DNA of 8,883 nucleotides. Origin: JAZGBC01 sp036444495. GTDB lineage: Bacteria; Pseudomonadota; Alphaproteobacteria; Kiloniellales; J153. The translations under genes and the position numbers were made by a program. The stretch covers positions 1 through 8,883 of the forward strand of contig JAZGBC010000242.1 of the NCBI GenBank assembly GCA_036444495.1. The letters run 5' to 3'. Under the pieces are notes generated by a model that worked only from the letters and a program-made list of their open reading frames with translations, was not told the origin of the DNA and searched no databases. This document shows positions 1 to 5,884 of the stretch, piece by piece (the stretch's first letter is position 1; each line of letters begins with the position of its first letter).

Positions 1-2
1 CC

Positions 3-716
3 TATTACCGCAGCGACGGGCTGGCCGAGGACAAGGCCAAGGCGGAGCATTGGTTCCGCCGCGCCGCGCAACTCGGTCTGTCGGACGCGCAGTACGCGCT
101 CGGTCAGGTCTTGAGCCAAGGCCTGACCTCGGCGAAGAACGAATCCGAGGCGCTCCAGTGGTACGAGCAGGCCGCCGCCCAAGGCCATGCCAAAGCGCGT
201 GTGCGGGCTAATGATCTGCGCCAGGCCGGCGTGACGCCGCAGATGGCGGCGGTGCCCGCCGCTCCGGCCCAGCCCGAGCCTGCCCCGGCGCCCGCCGCTC
301 AGAACCAGACCGCGGCCGTTCCGGACGCCCCGGAACCGGTGCCGCCGGCCCCGCCCGCAGCGAAGCCGGCCGCGCAACCAGCGGCCCAACCGGCCGCGCC
401 GTCTCAGCCGGCCAGCCAAACGGCCGCGCAACCAGCGACCCAACCTGCCGCCGGGATGGCGGGCGGGTTCGATATCTGGCTGGCCTCGGAGAAGAGCGCC
501 GCGGCCGCGGCCAGTTACCTGAGCAAGGCGCGCGAGGCCCATCCCGGCCTCTTCGCTCAGGCCGAGGGCCGGGTCGCCTCGGCCGACCTGGGCAAGGGGG
601 GCCTGTTCTACCGCGTGCTGGCCGGTGGCTTCGCCAGCCGGGCGGAGGCGCGGGATGGCTGCGCGAGCCTGCACGCCGAGGCGCCCGGGACCTTCTGCGT
701 GGTCCTGTCCAATTGA
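3..716 (+). CDS. Sel1-repeat / SPOR-domain envelope protein (5' end missing)
   Basis: The frame is open from the window edge, so the true start lies upstream; the TTG at 111 is inside a repeat and is not the start. The visible 237 residues fall into three parts. Residues 1 to about 75 are Sel1-type helical repeats, seen as AEHWFRRAAQLGLSDAQYAL and ALQWYEQAAAQGHAKA. Residues of about 80-150 are a Pro/Ala/Gln-rich low-complexity linker. The last 80 or so look like a SPOR domain, with an aromatic YRVLAGGF core strand and a FCVVLSN end. SPOR domains bind denuded peptidoglycan at division sites, and Sel1 repeats mediate protein-protein contacts, so a periplasmic cell-wall or division role is inferred. 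The signal peptide or membrane anchor expected at the N terminus is outside the window. The linker DNA carries internal duplications. The next gene follows after 42 nt on the same strand and may be co-transcribed. Confidence 0.82.
   Translation, partial: YYRSDGLAEDKAKAEHWFRRAAQLGLSDAQYALGQVLSQGLTSAKNESEALQWYEQAAAQGHAKARVRANDLRQAGVTPQMAAVPAAPAQPEPAPAPAAQNQTAAVPDAPEPVPPAPPAAKPAAQPAAQPAAPSQPASQTAAQPATQPAAGMAGGFDIWLASEKSAAAAASYLSKAREAHPGLFAQAEGRVASADLGKGGLFYRVLAGGFASRAEARDGCASLHAEAPGTFCVVLSN
367..445 (+). repeat. Duplicated 25-nt unit in the Pro/Ala/Gln linker
   Basis: A 25-nt unit at 367-391 recurs at 421-445 with a single mismatch (g versus a). The copies are 54 nt apart, so the reading frame is kept. 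Both encode AAQPA(A/T)QP-type linker sequence. This is most simply explained by in-frame slippage or duplication that lengthened the flexible linker between the Sel1 and SPOR parts. Confidence 0.7.
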
Positions 717-758
717 GGCCGCCCGGTCTTGGGTGCGCCGCCGCCGCCGAGACTTAAG

Positions 759-1544
759 ATGAGCGGCACCAGCAGCTTGAAGGAACGCCTGATCGCGGGC
801 CGGCCGGCCTTCGGCTGCTGGCTCGAGATGTGCAGCCCCATCGCCGCCGAGATCGTCGCCCAGGCCGGCTACGACTGCGTGCTCATCGACATGGAGCACG
901 GCCCCGCCTCCAATCTGGACGCGGTGGGGCTGATGCAGGCCATCCAGGGCCGGGACTGCGTGCCGCTGGCGCGCGTGCCGAGCAACGATCCCGTACCGGT
1001 CAAGCGCATCCTCGACGCCGGCGCGCTCGGGGTCATGCTGCCCGCCGTGAACTCCGCCGCCGAGGCCGAGGCCGCGGTGGCGGCCTGCCGCTACCCGCCC
1101 AAGGGCAGGCGCGGCATGGCGGCCAGCATCGTGCGCGCCTCGGAATTCGGCGGCCGCTGGCGGGACTACGTGGCCGGGATCGACGAGCGCCTGCTGGTCA
1201 TGTGCCAGATCGAGAGCCGCGCCGCGGTGGCAAACGCCGCCGCCATCGCCGCGGTCGAGGGCGTGGACCTGCTGTTCATCGGGCCCTTCGACCTCTCCTC
1301 CGATTTGGGGTTTCTGGGCCAGCCCGACCACCCGGAGGTGCGCGCCGAGATCGCCCGTGTGGAGCAGGCGGCCAAGGACGCGGGCAGGCTCCTGGGCGGC
1401 ATCCCCACGCCCGAGCGCTCGGCCGGCGACCTATTGGACGCGGGCTACCGGCTGATCCTGGCCGATGCGGACGTGGCGCTGCTGCGCGACTCCGCCCGCG
1501 CCAGCCTGGCCGCCCTGCGCGCCGCGGCGGGGCAGGAGGCTTAG
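759..1544 (+). CDS. HpcH/HpaI-family aldolase (class II, metal-dependent)
   Basis: This is a complete 261-aa member of the HpcH/HpaI aldolase / citrate-lyase family, which has a TIM-barrel fold and uses a divalent metal to cleave 2-oxo-4-hydroxy acids (for example 2,4-dihydroxyhept-2-enedioate or 2-keto-3-deoxy sugar acids) into pyruvate plus an aldehyde. The family signature is present: DMEHG with His47, LARVP with Arg72, the metal-ligand Glu152 in CQIES, and Asp178 in FIGPFDLSSDLG. These match the catalytic His, Arg, Glu and Asp of E. coli HpaI. Length is normal. I chose ATG 759 because the residues from SLKERL onward align with the family; an upstream in-frame TTG at 729 would add ten Pro/Arg-rich residues. 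The Shine-Dalgarno is weak. Nothing nearby names the substrate, so hpaI, rhmA or garL would be over-precise. Confidence 0.92.
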   Translation: MSGTSSLKERLIAGRPAFGCWLEMCSPIAAEIVAQAGYDCVLIDMEHGPASNLDAVGLMQAIQGRDCVPLARVPSNDPVPVKRILDAGALGVMLPAVNSAAEAEAAVAACRYPPKGRRGMAASIVRASEFGGRWRDYVAGIDERLLVMCQIESRAAVANAAAIAAVEGVDLLFIGPFDLSSDLGFLGQPDHPEVRAEIARVEQAAKDAGRLLGGIPTPERSAGDLLDAGYRLILADADVALLRDSARASLAALRAAAGQEA

Positions 1545-1616
1545 ACGCCCGGCGGCAGCGGATGACACGACCTATGTGGAGTCGGCCGGCTTCGCCCTGC
1601 GGGCACCCCCCTGGGA

Positions 1617-2234
1617 TCAGTCGAAGTACTTGTCCATCTCCAACCAGAAGATCGCGAAGACGAACAGGAAGGCGATGAACTCGGCCAGAGTCACCACGAT
1701 CAGGATGAAGGTGATGCGCCGGGCCATGGGTTTCATCGGCTGCCAGACGCGGCGCATGTAGAATTTCCAGCCGGGCACCCACGACCAGCGCTTCCAGCGA
1801 TGCAGATAGCGATGCAGGCTCACCCCCCACTGCACGAGGCTCTTGTCGACCTCGCCGATGCGGGCCTCGCGTTCGTCTTGGGAGGTACCCGCGTAGTCGT
1901 CGGTCACGGTCAGTTTTGCGGTATTGACGGCATGAGGCTCGACGCGGAACGTCGTGGCCGTCCTGAGGCCCTCGGAATAGCGGACCGTGATACCGTCGTC
2001 GCGGCTTTCTACGTCGAGTTCCGTCTCGAGCAACCTGTCGTTGCTCAGGTTCTTCGCCTTAAGCGAATACCGGTTGTTACCGATCTGGCGCCAGTCCTCG
2101 AATACCAGCAACGAATTGATGCGATACAGCCGCTCGACGTCGTTGAGGAACATCCGGAGATCCGCGGCGTCGTAAGGCGTCTCGATCGTCACCCAGGCGG
2201 CGTCTTCACTCTCTCGGGGGGCGTCTTCGCTCAT
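1617..2234 (-). CDS. Tail-anchored protein with possible SRPBCC-like soluble domain
   Basis: This is a 205-aa protein I cannot assign to a named family. Residues 1-15 are acidic. Residues of about 16-115 alternate polar and hydrophobic strands (RYSLKAKNL, LLETELDVES, GITVRYSEGL, TTFRVEP, AKLTVTDDY) in a pattern that resembles an SRPBCC/START-like beta grip. A basic-aromatic stretch follows at about 140-170 (HRYLHRWKRWSWVPGWKFYM), and then a single hydrophobic helix at about 173-197 ends close to the C terminus. That arrangement predicts a tail-anchored inner-membrane protein with its bulk in the cytoplasm. Its ATG overlaps the stop of the Usp gene by 4 nt (ATGA) and has no good Shine-Dalgarno of its own, so translation is probably coupled to usp. 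It converges on the aldolase gene with 72 nt between the two stops. The SRPBCC link is an impression from strand pattern and is tentative. Confidence 0.8.
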   Translation of the reverse strand: MSEDAPRESEDAAWVTIETPYDAADLRMFLNDVERLYRINSLLVFEDWRQIGNNRYSLKAKNLSNDRLLETELDVESRDDGITVRYSEGLRTATTFRVEPHAVNTAKLTVTDDYAGTSQDEREARIGEVDKSLVQWGVSLHRYLHRWKRWSWVPGWKFYMRRVWQPMKPMARRITFILIVVTLAEFIAFLFVFAIFWLEMDKYFD

Positions 2235-2698
2235 CGGCCGGGGTGGGGCACGATCATCAGCCGCGCCGGCAGCGAGCGGGCCAGGAGCTCCGGGTCCATG
2301 CGCGACCGTAGCCCCGGGCTCCCTTTCGGGCGAGGCGCGCCGATGACGGCCAGATCGTACCGGCCCGCTTCGCAGGCGGCGATCAGGCAGGGAGCCGGCT
2401 TGCCGATTGTAACCTCATCGGAGTAGCGGATGCCCGATTCCTTGGCTCTTTCGGCGAGCCGCTGGACCTCGTCGGCGGCTTCCCCGACGAGTTGGCTCTC
2501 GACGTAATCGCCGAATCGAATCCGCGTCACGGCGTTGTTCAGCCAATCGTCGCCCATCATGCCCTTCCAGAAATCCGGCACGACGAGCAGATGATGAAGC
2601 GGCGCGCCGTTTGCCACGCACAACTCGAACGCCACGTCCTCGGCGGCCCTGGCGCCGGGCGTTCCGTGGCTGGCAAGGATGAGGCGCTTGATATCCAC
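2231..2698 (-). CDS. Universal stress protein (UspA-fold), atypical nucleotide loop
   Basis: The 155-aa product fits a single Usp domain: an opening strand KRLILASHGTPGA, the LHHLLVVP strand, a long helix at about 66-88, a V-IGKP-like turn (TIGKPAPCLIAACE) and the closing DLAVIGAP...LPARLMIVP. ATP-binding Usps carry G-2x-G-9x-G-S/T after the IG. Here the stretch from Gly120 (GAPRPKGSPGLRSRM) has spare glycines but not that spacing, so nucleotide binding is uncertain. The start is GTG 2698, supported by AGAAGG four nt upstream (2703-2708 on the complement); the ATG at 2714 is in another frame. It lies 62 nt downstream of the terminator that closes the transporter unit, and its stop overlaps the next gene's ATG. 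Usp proteins next to transporters often act as soluble regulators; that role here is inference. Confidence 0.87.
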   Translation of the reverse strand: MDIKRLILASHGTPGARAAEDVAFELCVANGAPLHHLLVVPDFWKGMMGDDWLNNAVTRIRFGDYVESQLVGEAADEVQRLAERAKESGIRYSDEVTIGKPAPCLIAACEAGRYDLAVIGAPRPKGSPGLRSRMDPELLARSLPARLMIVPHPGR

Positions 2699-2761
2699 GG
2701 GGCCTTCTTAACATAGCGGACCCGCATTAGGGAGGGGCCGATTAGCCGCGCCGGGCAAGGA

Positions 2762-2790
2762 AAACCCGGCGCCCATAAGGCGCCGGGTTT
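2762..2790 (-). terminator. Intrinsic terminator closing the transporter-microprotein unit
   Basis: There is a perfect 12-bp inverted repeat, AAACCCGGCGCC / GGCGCCGGGTTT, with a 5-nt loop. On the minus strand the stem is followed by a short T run (GGGTTTTCC). It starts 23 nt past the microprotein stop and ends 63 nt before the Usp start. The T run is short, so some readthrough into usp is possible. The plus-strand reading lacks a long U tract. Confidence 0.82.
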
Positions 2791-2813
2791 GCCCGACTAA
2801 CGCTCGTGTGGCA

Positions 2814-2975
2814 TCACACCATGACGTAAACGCCGAGAGCGATTACCATCGCGAAAAGAAGTGCCGTGAAATCCTCGCGGCGGTCGCCTTGGAATATCGA
2901 TAGAGCCGAACCGCGATCGAACTTGGCACCCGCTGCTTGCTGCTGGCCGGTATCTTGCGAGTTTTGTTCACTCAT
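2814..2975 (-). CDS. 53-aa single-helix membrane microprotein
   Basis: This small gene lies 14 nt behind the transporter stop. It runs from ATG 2975 to TGA 2814-2816. A GGGAG Shine-Dalgarno (2984-2988 on the complement) sits 8 nt before the ATG, which argues for real translation. Residues 1-17 are hydrophilic and Gln-rich (SEQNSQDTGQQQ). Residues 18-35 are polar and charged (KFDRGSALSIFQGDRRED). Residues of about 36-53 form one hydrophobic helix (FTALLFAMVIALGVYVMV) that runs to the C terminus. The topology is that of a tail-anchored membrane peptide. Tiny single-helix subunits such as KdpF, AcrZ and CcoQ stabilise larger membrane complexes, and the position directly behind the transporter suggests the same here. 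I do not recognise the family. The strong terminator directly after it supports its being the last gene of the unit. Confidence 0.72.
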   Translation of the reverse strand: MSEQNSQDTGQQQAAGAKFDRGSALSIFQGDRREDFTALLFAMVIALGVYVMV

Positions 2976-2989
2976 ACCACACACTCCCG

Positions 2990-4552
2990 CTAAATGGTTT
3001 CACCCACGAACAACACGATCACGATCAGCGATAGAACCGCCTTCGTGGTCCCGACGATGCCCCCGATAACGAGGGGCTGACCGCCCGCCTGTTTCATGGC
3101 GGCGAAGGTGATCTGCATGCCGAGTCCGGTCAGGCCGAAGGCGAACAGCAGGGTGATCCATTGTCTGAATTTCTTGATTTTCGCCGCCGTCTTCCGCACC
3201 GCCTTGGTCGCTGACTTGAGCACCTTGTTGGCATCCTTGGAAAAGACCTTGGAGTTGTAGACGCCGCGAATAAGGGTTTCATCGTCGATGCTCATGATCT
3301 TCTTGTTCTCGAGCATCCTGCCGATGGCCCCCTTCTGGTCTTCCCTCTGCAGTTTGTCGATTTCGGCCGTGACCGTCGCCATCTGCTCGTCCTTGAGCAG
3401 TTTCCCGGCCGAGACGTTGCTGTCGAAATACTTGCCCTTGTAGTGCTGCGCCGGCGCGAAGACGCCGGTCGAGGACAGGGCGAACATCAGGATGAAGCCA
3501 AGCACGAACACCGGGAATTTTTCGATGATAACGGCGCCGACGTTGACTTTCTGGCCTTCCGTCTCGCCTTCAAGCCTGACGTACCAAAGGGCAAGCCAGA
3601 GGACGATGATCGGCAGGAACAACACGCGGGTGATGTTGAAGATCTCGGCGACCTTGAGCGTCTCGATGCCGTCCGGTTGATAGGCCAGGGCCGCGCCCGC
3701 GACCTGCGCCGAATTGAGGATGCCGGTGCCGGCCCAGGCGCCGAACTGGATTTCGCCGAGGTCGAGAAGGTGGCCGACGATCGGGAAGAGGAACATGCAG
3801 CCGACGCCCCAGAGCAGGATGGTGCCGATGGTGTAGGCGATCTCGACCGCCTTGGCCTGGACGACTGGGGCCGCGGCCACCGTGGCCGAAACCCCGCAGA
3901 CGCCCATGCCGGCCGAAAGCACACCGGCCATGGAGTTGGGAATCTTACGCATGCGGCCGAGCCACAACACCATGCCGACGGCACCGAGCACGAAGATGCC
4001 GACCATGATGGCCGACAGCTTGCCGAGTGATTGGAGCTCGGCCAGGCTGTAAAGCGTTCCCAAAAGAATGACGCCCGTTTTCAGGCCAAGGCGCGACAGA
4101 CGCACGCCGTTCTCGGCCCATTGGGGAATGTGGAACACATTGACGATAATAATGCCGGCGAGGATGCCCAAGACCACGTAGTTGAGGCCAAGCACCTGGT
4201 GCAGGTATTTGGCGCCCATCACGGGGCCGAAGCCTTTGCTCAACACGCCAATCCATGGCGCAAGGTACCAACGCACGAGCATCGCGACCAAAAGGATGAA
4301 AAGGCCGCCGGCAACCGCGGACAGGTAGTAGTCCATGTTGCCTTCCTCGTGCTTACCAAACATGTGCCAGGCGCCGATAAGGACGCCGAGGGCGCCGAAC
4401 GCGTAACCCATTGCAACCATTTCGCCGGTGTATTTCTTGGCGCTTAGATAGTCGATGAATCCGCTCATGGCGCCGGAATCGGCCATGAACGCAATCGCAA
4501 CGAAGATTACGCCCATGATCAGTAGGGCTGGATGTTTCTTCGTATAGACCAT
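2990..4552 (-). CDS. YeiH-type putative sulfate exporter, enlarged (PSE family)
   Basis: This is a 520-aa polytopic membrane protein. The core at about 120-330 carries YeiH / Cons_hypoth698 features: GLKTGVILLGT near 157-166, the re-entrant-like SAGMGVCGVSATVAAAPVVQ at 213-232, and GTGILNSAQVAGAA near 276-288. Helices are visible near 8-24, 45-63, 77-97, 121-141, 156-172, 179-198, 236-258, 303-323, 344-361, 465-487 and 493-516. Usual YeiH proteins are about 340-350 aa. The excess here is an N-terminal extension of about three helices (1-100) and a hydrophilic, charged insertion at about 366-463 before the last two helices. The start is ATG 4552 with AGAGGGG nine nt upstream. The family is annotated as exporting sulfate or related anions, but substrates are poorly tested. 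The 53-aa gene follows immediately. No sulfur-oxidation enzymes are in the window to confirm a sulfur role. Confidence 0.9.
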   Translation of the reverse strand: MVYTKKHPALLIMGVIFVAIAFMADSGAMSGFIDYLSAKKYTGEMVAMGYAFGALGVLIGAWHMFGKHEEGNMDYYLSAVAGGLFILLVAMLVRWYLAPWIGVLSKGFGPVMGAKYLHQVLGLNYVVLGILAGIIIVNVFHIPQWAENGVRLSRLGLKTGVILLGTLYSLAELQSLGKLSAIMVGIFVLGAVGMVLWLGRMRKIPNSMAGVLSAGMGVCGVSATVAAAPVVQAKAVEIAYTIGTILLWGVGCMFLFPIVGHLLDLGEIQFGAWAGTGILNSAQVAGAALAYQPDGIETLKVAEIFNITRVLFLPIIVLWLALWYVRLEGETEGQKVNVGAVIIEKFPVFVLGFILMFALSSTGVFAPAQHYKGKYFDSNVSAGKLLKDEQMATVTAEIDKLQREDQKGAIGRMLENKKIMSIDDETLIRGVYNSKVFSKDANKVLKSATKAVRKTAAKIKKFRQWITLLFAFGLTGLGMQITFAAMKQAGGQPLVIGGIVGTTKAVLSLIVIVLFVGETI

Positions 4553-4591
4553 GTGTGTTAACCCCTCTCTTGCCTATTCACGCCGCTCCGC

Positions 4592-4693
4592 CTACCGAGC
4601 TAACAGCTGATCGAGGAGGCCCATTTCCCGTCGTTGGGTGTCGAACTCCTCGGCCACCCGTTCCACGGCTGCTGCTTGATTCGCATTCGACAC
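4592..4693 (-). CDS. Possible 33-aa leader peptide or gene remnant
   Basis: A short frame opens at GTG 4693 and closes at TAG 4592-4594, 39 nt before the transporter ATG. The peptide is a charged helix (RVAEEFDTQRREMGLLDQLL). An AAGGG sits about 10 nt upstream of the GTG as a weak Shine-Dalgarno. I recognise no family. It could be a small leader peptide of the transporter transcript, a remnant of a larger gene, or chance. Confidence 0.25.
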   Translation of the reverse strand: MSNANQAAAVERVAEEFDTQRREMGLLDQLLAR

Positions 4694-4702
4694 GGTCGTG
4701 TA

Positions 4703-4838
4703 CCCTTAATCTATCGCACACTTAGGTCAACTGACGTCCATTTTGCTTTAACATACACCTAAGTCTCAACAGACCCCATTTTACTTATATCACATTTAAT
4801 ATCAATAGGTTTTTACTTGTCGTATACCTAGACCCAAC
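4703..4838. repeat. Tandem degenerate ~38-nt direct repeats in an AT-rich pocket
   Basis: Units begin near 4703, 4741, 4779 and 4811. The shared pattern on the plus strand is TTTTRCTT followed about 8 nt later by a TATACCTAGAC / ACACCTAAGTC / ACACTTAGGTC core, then CAACWGAC and CCA before the next unit. The first two units are each 38 nt; the last spacing is about 32 nt. The 4703 unit lacks the TTTT start, and the 4779 unit keeps the TTTTACTT head but has lost the core. Multiple end repeats of this kind are typical of IS21-family termini, but they could also be binding sites for a regulator of the transporter. No transposase is adjacent. Confidence 0.5.
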
Positions 4839-4849
4839 ACACACCAACA

Positions 4850-4876
4850 GGTCTTCCGGTTTCGTTCCGGAAGACC
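4850..4876. other. Perfect 10-bp hairpin next to the repeat pocket
   Basis: GGTCTTCCGG (4850-4859) pairs perfectly with CCGGAAGACC (4867-4876) across a 7-nt TTTCGTT loop. Neither strand has a U run after it, so it is not a standard terminator. It stands 12 nt outside the AT-rich repeats and may mark the edge of an inserted element or be a structured RNA or operator. Confidence 0.55.
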
Positions 4877-5071
4877 CCCGCACGTACGGGCGATCGGTTC
4901 TTTGCTCCTTCGCCTTCTGGATCAGCGGAATCCCTCTAGGATCCCTCACAAAACGCGGTCGTCCCACCCCCCACTCGGACGTGCCGATCCGCGAGCGGGC
5001 GGACCTCATGATCCATAAGCACGTGTAGAAGAAACGACTGGGTGCTCCGATTATTCCCTCGGGCGGTAGAA

Positions 5072-5096
5072 ATAACCATCTTTTTTTAGAGGTTAT
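5072..5096 (-). terminator. Weak candidate terminator after the anti-sigma gene
   Basis: ATAACC (5072-5077) and GGTTAT (5091-5096) form a 6-bp stem around an A/T-rich loop with possible further TCT/AGA pairing. On the minus strand the stem includes the anti-sigma stop codon and is followed by TTTCT. The stem is short and AT-rich, so this is only a candidate. Confidence 0.3.
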
Positions 5097-5884
5097 CCGC
5101 GGCAGGGAACGCTGCGCTCGCGGCTCTCGCGCAGCGCGGTGCGGGTTTCCTGACCGAAGGGACTGTGTTCGAGCGAGGCGCGCTGCACGGTCCGGGCAAT
5201 GAGATCGAGGCGCGCCTCGTCCATGCCGGTGGCGATGAGCAGATAGCCGTGAGACCGGGTGCGCCAGACGTAGCCGTGGCTCGGGCCCGCGTCATGGAGT
5301 GTCAGATCCCGCGGGAATGGGGTATCACCAGCCGCGGCCGGAACGATGAGCAGGCTGACCTGGCAGCCGCGGGTGCCGCGGTAGCCGACATGCAGCGCCG
5401 GCCGCTCCCGGCCCGGGAGGCGCACCGGCTCCAGCCGGCTCAGCCTGAGCTTGGATGGGGACAGGTCGGGCAGGTAGGCCCCCGGTCCAGCCTTGTGCAT
5501 CGTCGCCAGCATCAGGCCGCCGTCCACGGCCGTTTCGGCCTGATCCGAGGTGATCCAGGCGGTGTGGACCGCGCGCGCATCGGCCAGCCAGGGGGGCTGC
5601 ACGGGGCCCTGCCAGGGGACCTGGGCGACCAGAACCCCGATGACGAAGGCCAGCACGACCGACGCCGCCAGCGCGAGCGGCCGCCAACTGGGCCGGCTTG
5701 GCCTGGGCAGGGCGATCTCGATGGCCTCTACGCTCTCTTGCACAGCGGCCTTGAGCCGGGTGAGCGAGGCGGCACGGCCGGCGAGCACGCGGTCCTCAGC
5801 CAAGGCACGCGCGACGGTGGCGGCCTCGACGGTCGGCAACTCGCCGTCGACATAGGCGTTCAAGGTCTCCCAACTAGGTATCAT
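5093..5884 (-). CDS. Membrane-anchored anti-sigma factor
   Basis: This is a 263-aa partner of the ECF sigma factor encoded just upstream. Residues 1-50 are a short helical anti-sigma domain opening with WETLNAYVDGELP, the usual start of such proteins. The zinc motif HxxxCxxC is absent, so this is not a zinc (ZAS) anti-sigma. Residues 68-89 form one membrane helix (LALAASVVLAFVIGVLVAQV). Residues of about 90-263 would be periplasmic and probably sense the signal; two short repeats with a HGY core (SHGYVWRTR and SHGYLLIATG) lie at 202-220. In the inactive state it would hold the sigma factor at the inner membrane. The ATG overlaps the sigma stop (ATGA) without a strong Shine-Dalgarno, so the two are translationally coupled. 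The periplasmic part matches no domain I recognise. A short basic, Arg-rich tail (RTALRESRER) ends the protein. Confidence 0.86.
   Translation of the reverse strand: MIPSWETLNAYVDGELPTVEAATVARALAEDRVLAGRAASLTRLKAAVQESVEAIEIALPRPSRPSWRPLALAASVVLAFVIGVLVAQVPWQGPVQPPWLADARAVHTAWITSDQAETAVDGGLMLATMHKAGPGAYLPDLSPSKLRLSRLEPVRLPGRERPALHVGYRGTRGCQVSLLIVPAAAGDTPFPRDLTLHDAGPSHGYVWRTRSHGYLLIATGMDEARLDLIARTVQRASLEHSPFGQETRTALRESRERSVPCRG

Larger units (their letters stand above)
4553..5092. other. 540-nt intergenic stretch between transporter and anti-sigma genes
   Basis: I see no convincing protein gene here. The left part (4592-4693) holds a doubtful 33-codon frame. The middle (about 4701-4840) is AT-rich and made of degenerate direct repeats. 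Next comes a perfect hairpin at 4850-4876. The right part (about 4877-5070) is GC-rich and mixed; its minus strand is open for 74 codons (4785-5009), but that frame reads through both the hairpin and the repeats and has no recognisable content. The sharp base-composition change suggests an old insertion or a regulatory region. It must contain the promoter of the transporter unit, but no clear -35/-10 pair stands out. Confidence 0.6.

Noticed and set aside
1545..1616. Possible bidirectional terminator between the convergent aldolase and tail-anchored genes
   Set aside because: Only a 4-bp GCCC/GGGC stem was seen and there is no U run on either strand.
830..1678. A 282-codon plus-strand frame overlapping the aldolase
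   Set aside because: Its product is Arg/Gly/Pro-rich with no domain, and it overlaps a clear HpcH/HpaI gene in another frame.
1800..2426. A 208-codon plus-strand frame opposite the Usp and tail-anchored genes
   Set aside because: It spans the coupled overlap of two better-supported genes on the other strand and resembles no protein.
3443..4030. A 195-codon plus-strand frame rich in Asp/Glu/His opposite the transporter
   Set aside because: Charged repeats of this type are the usual complement of hydrophobic membrane codons; there is no ribosome binding site and no domain.
4785..5009. A 74-codon minus-strand frame in the large intergenic region
   Set aside because: It reads through the hairpin and the AT-rich repeats, has no recognisable motif and no strong ribosome binding site.
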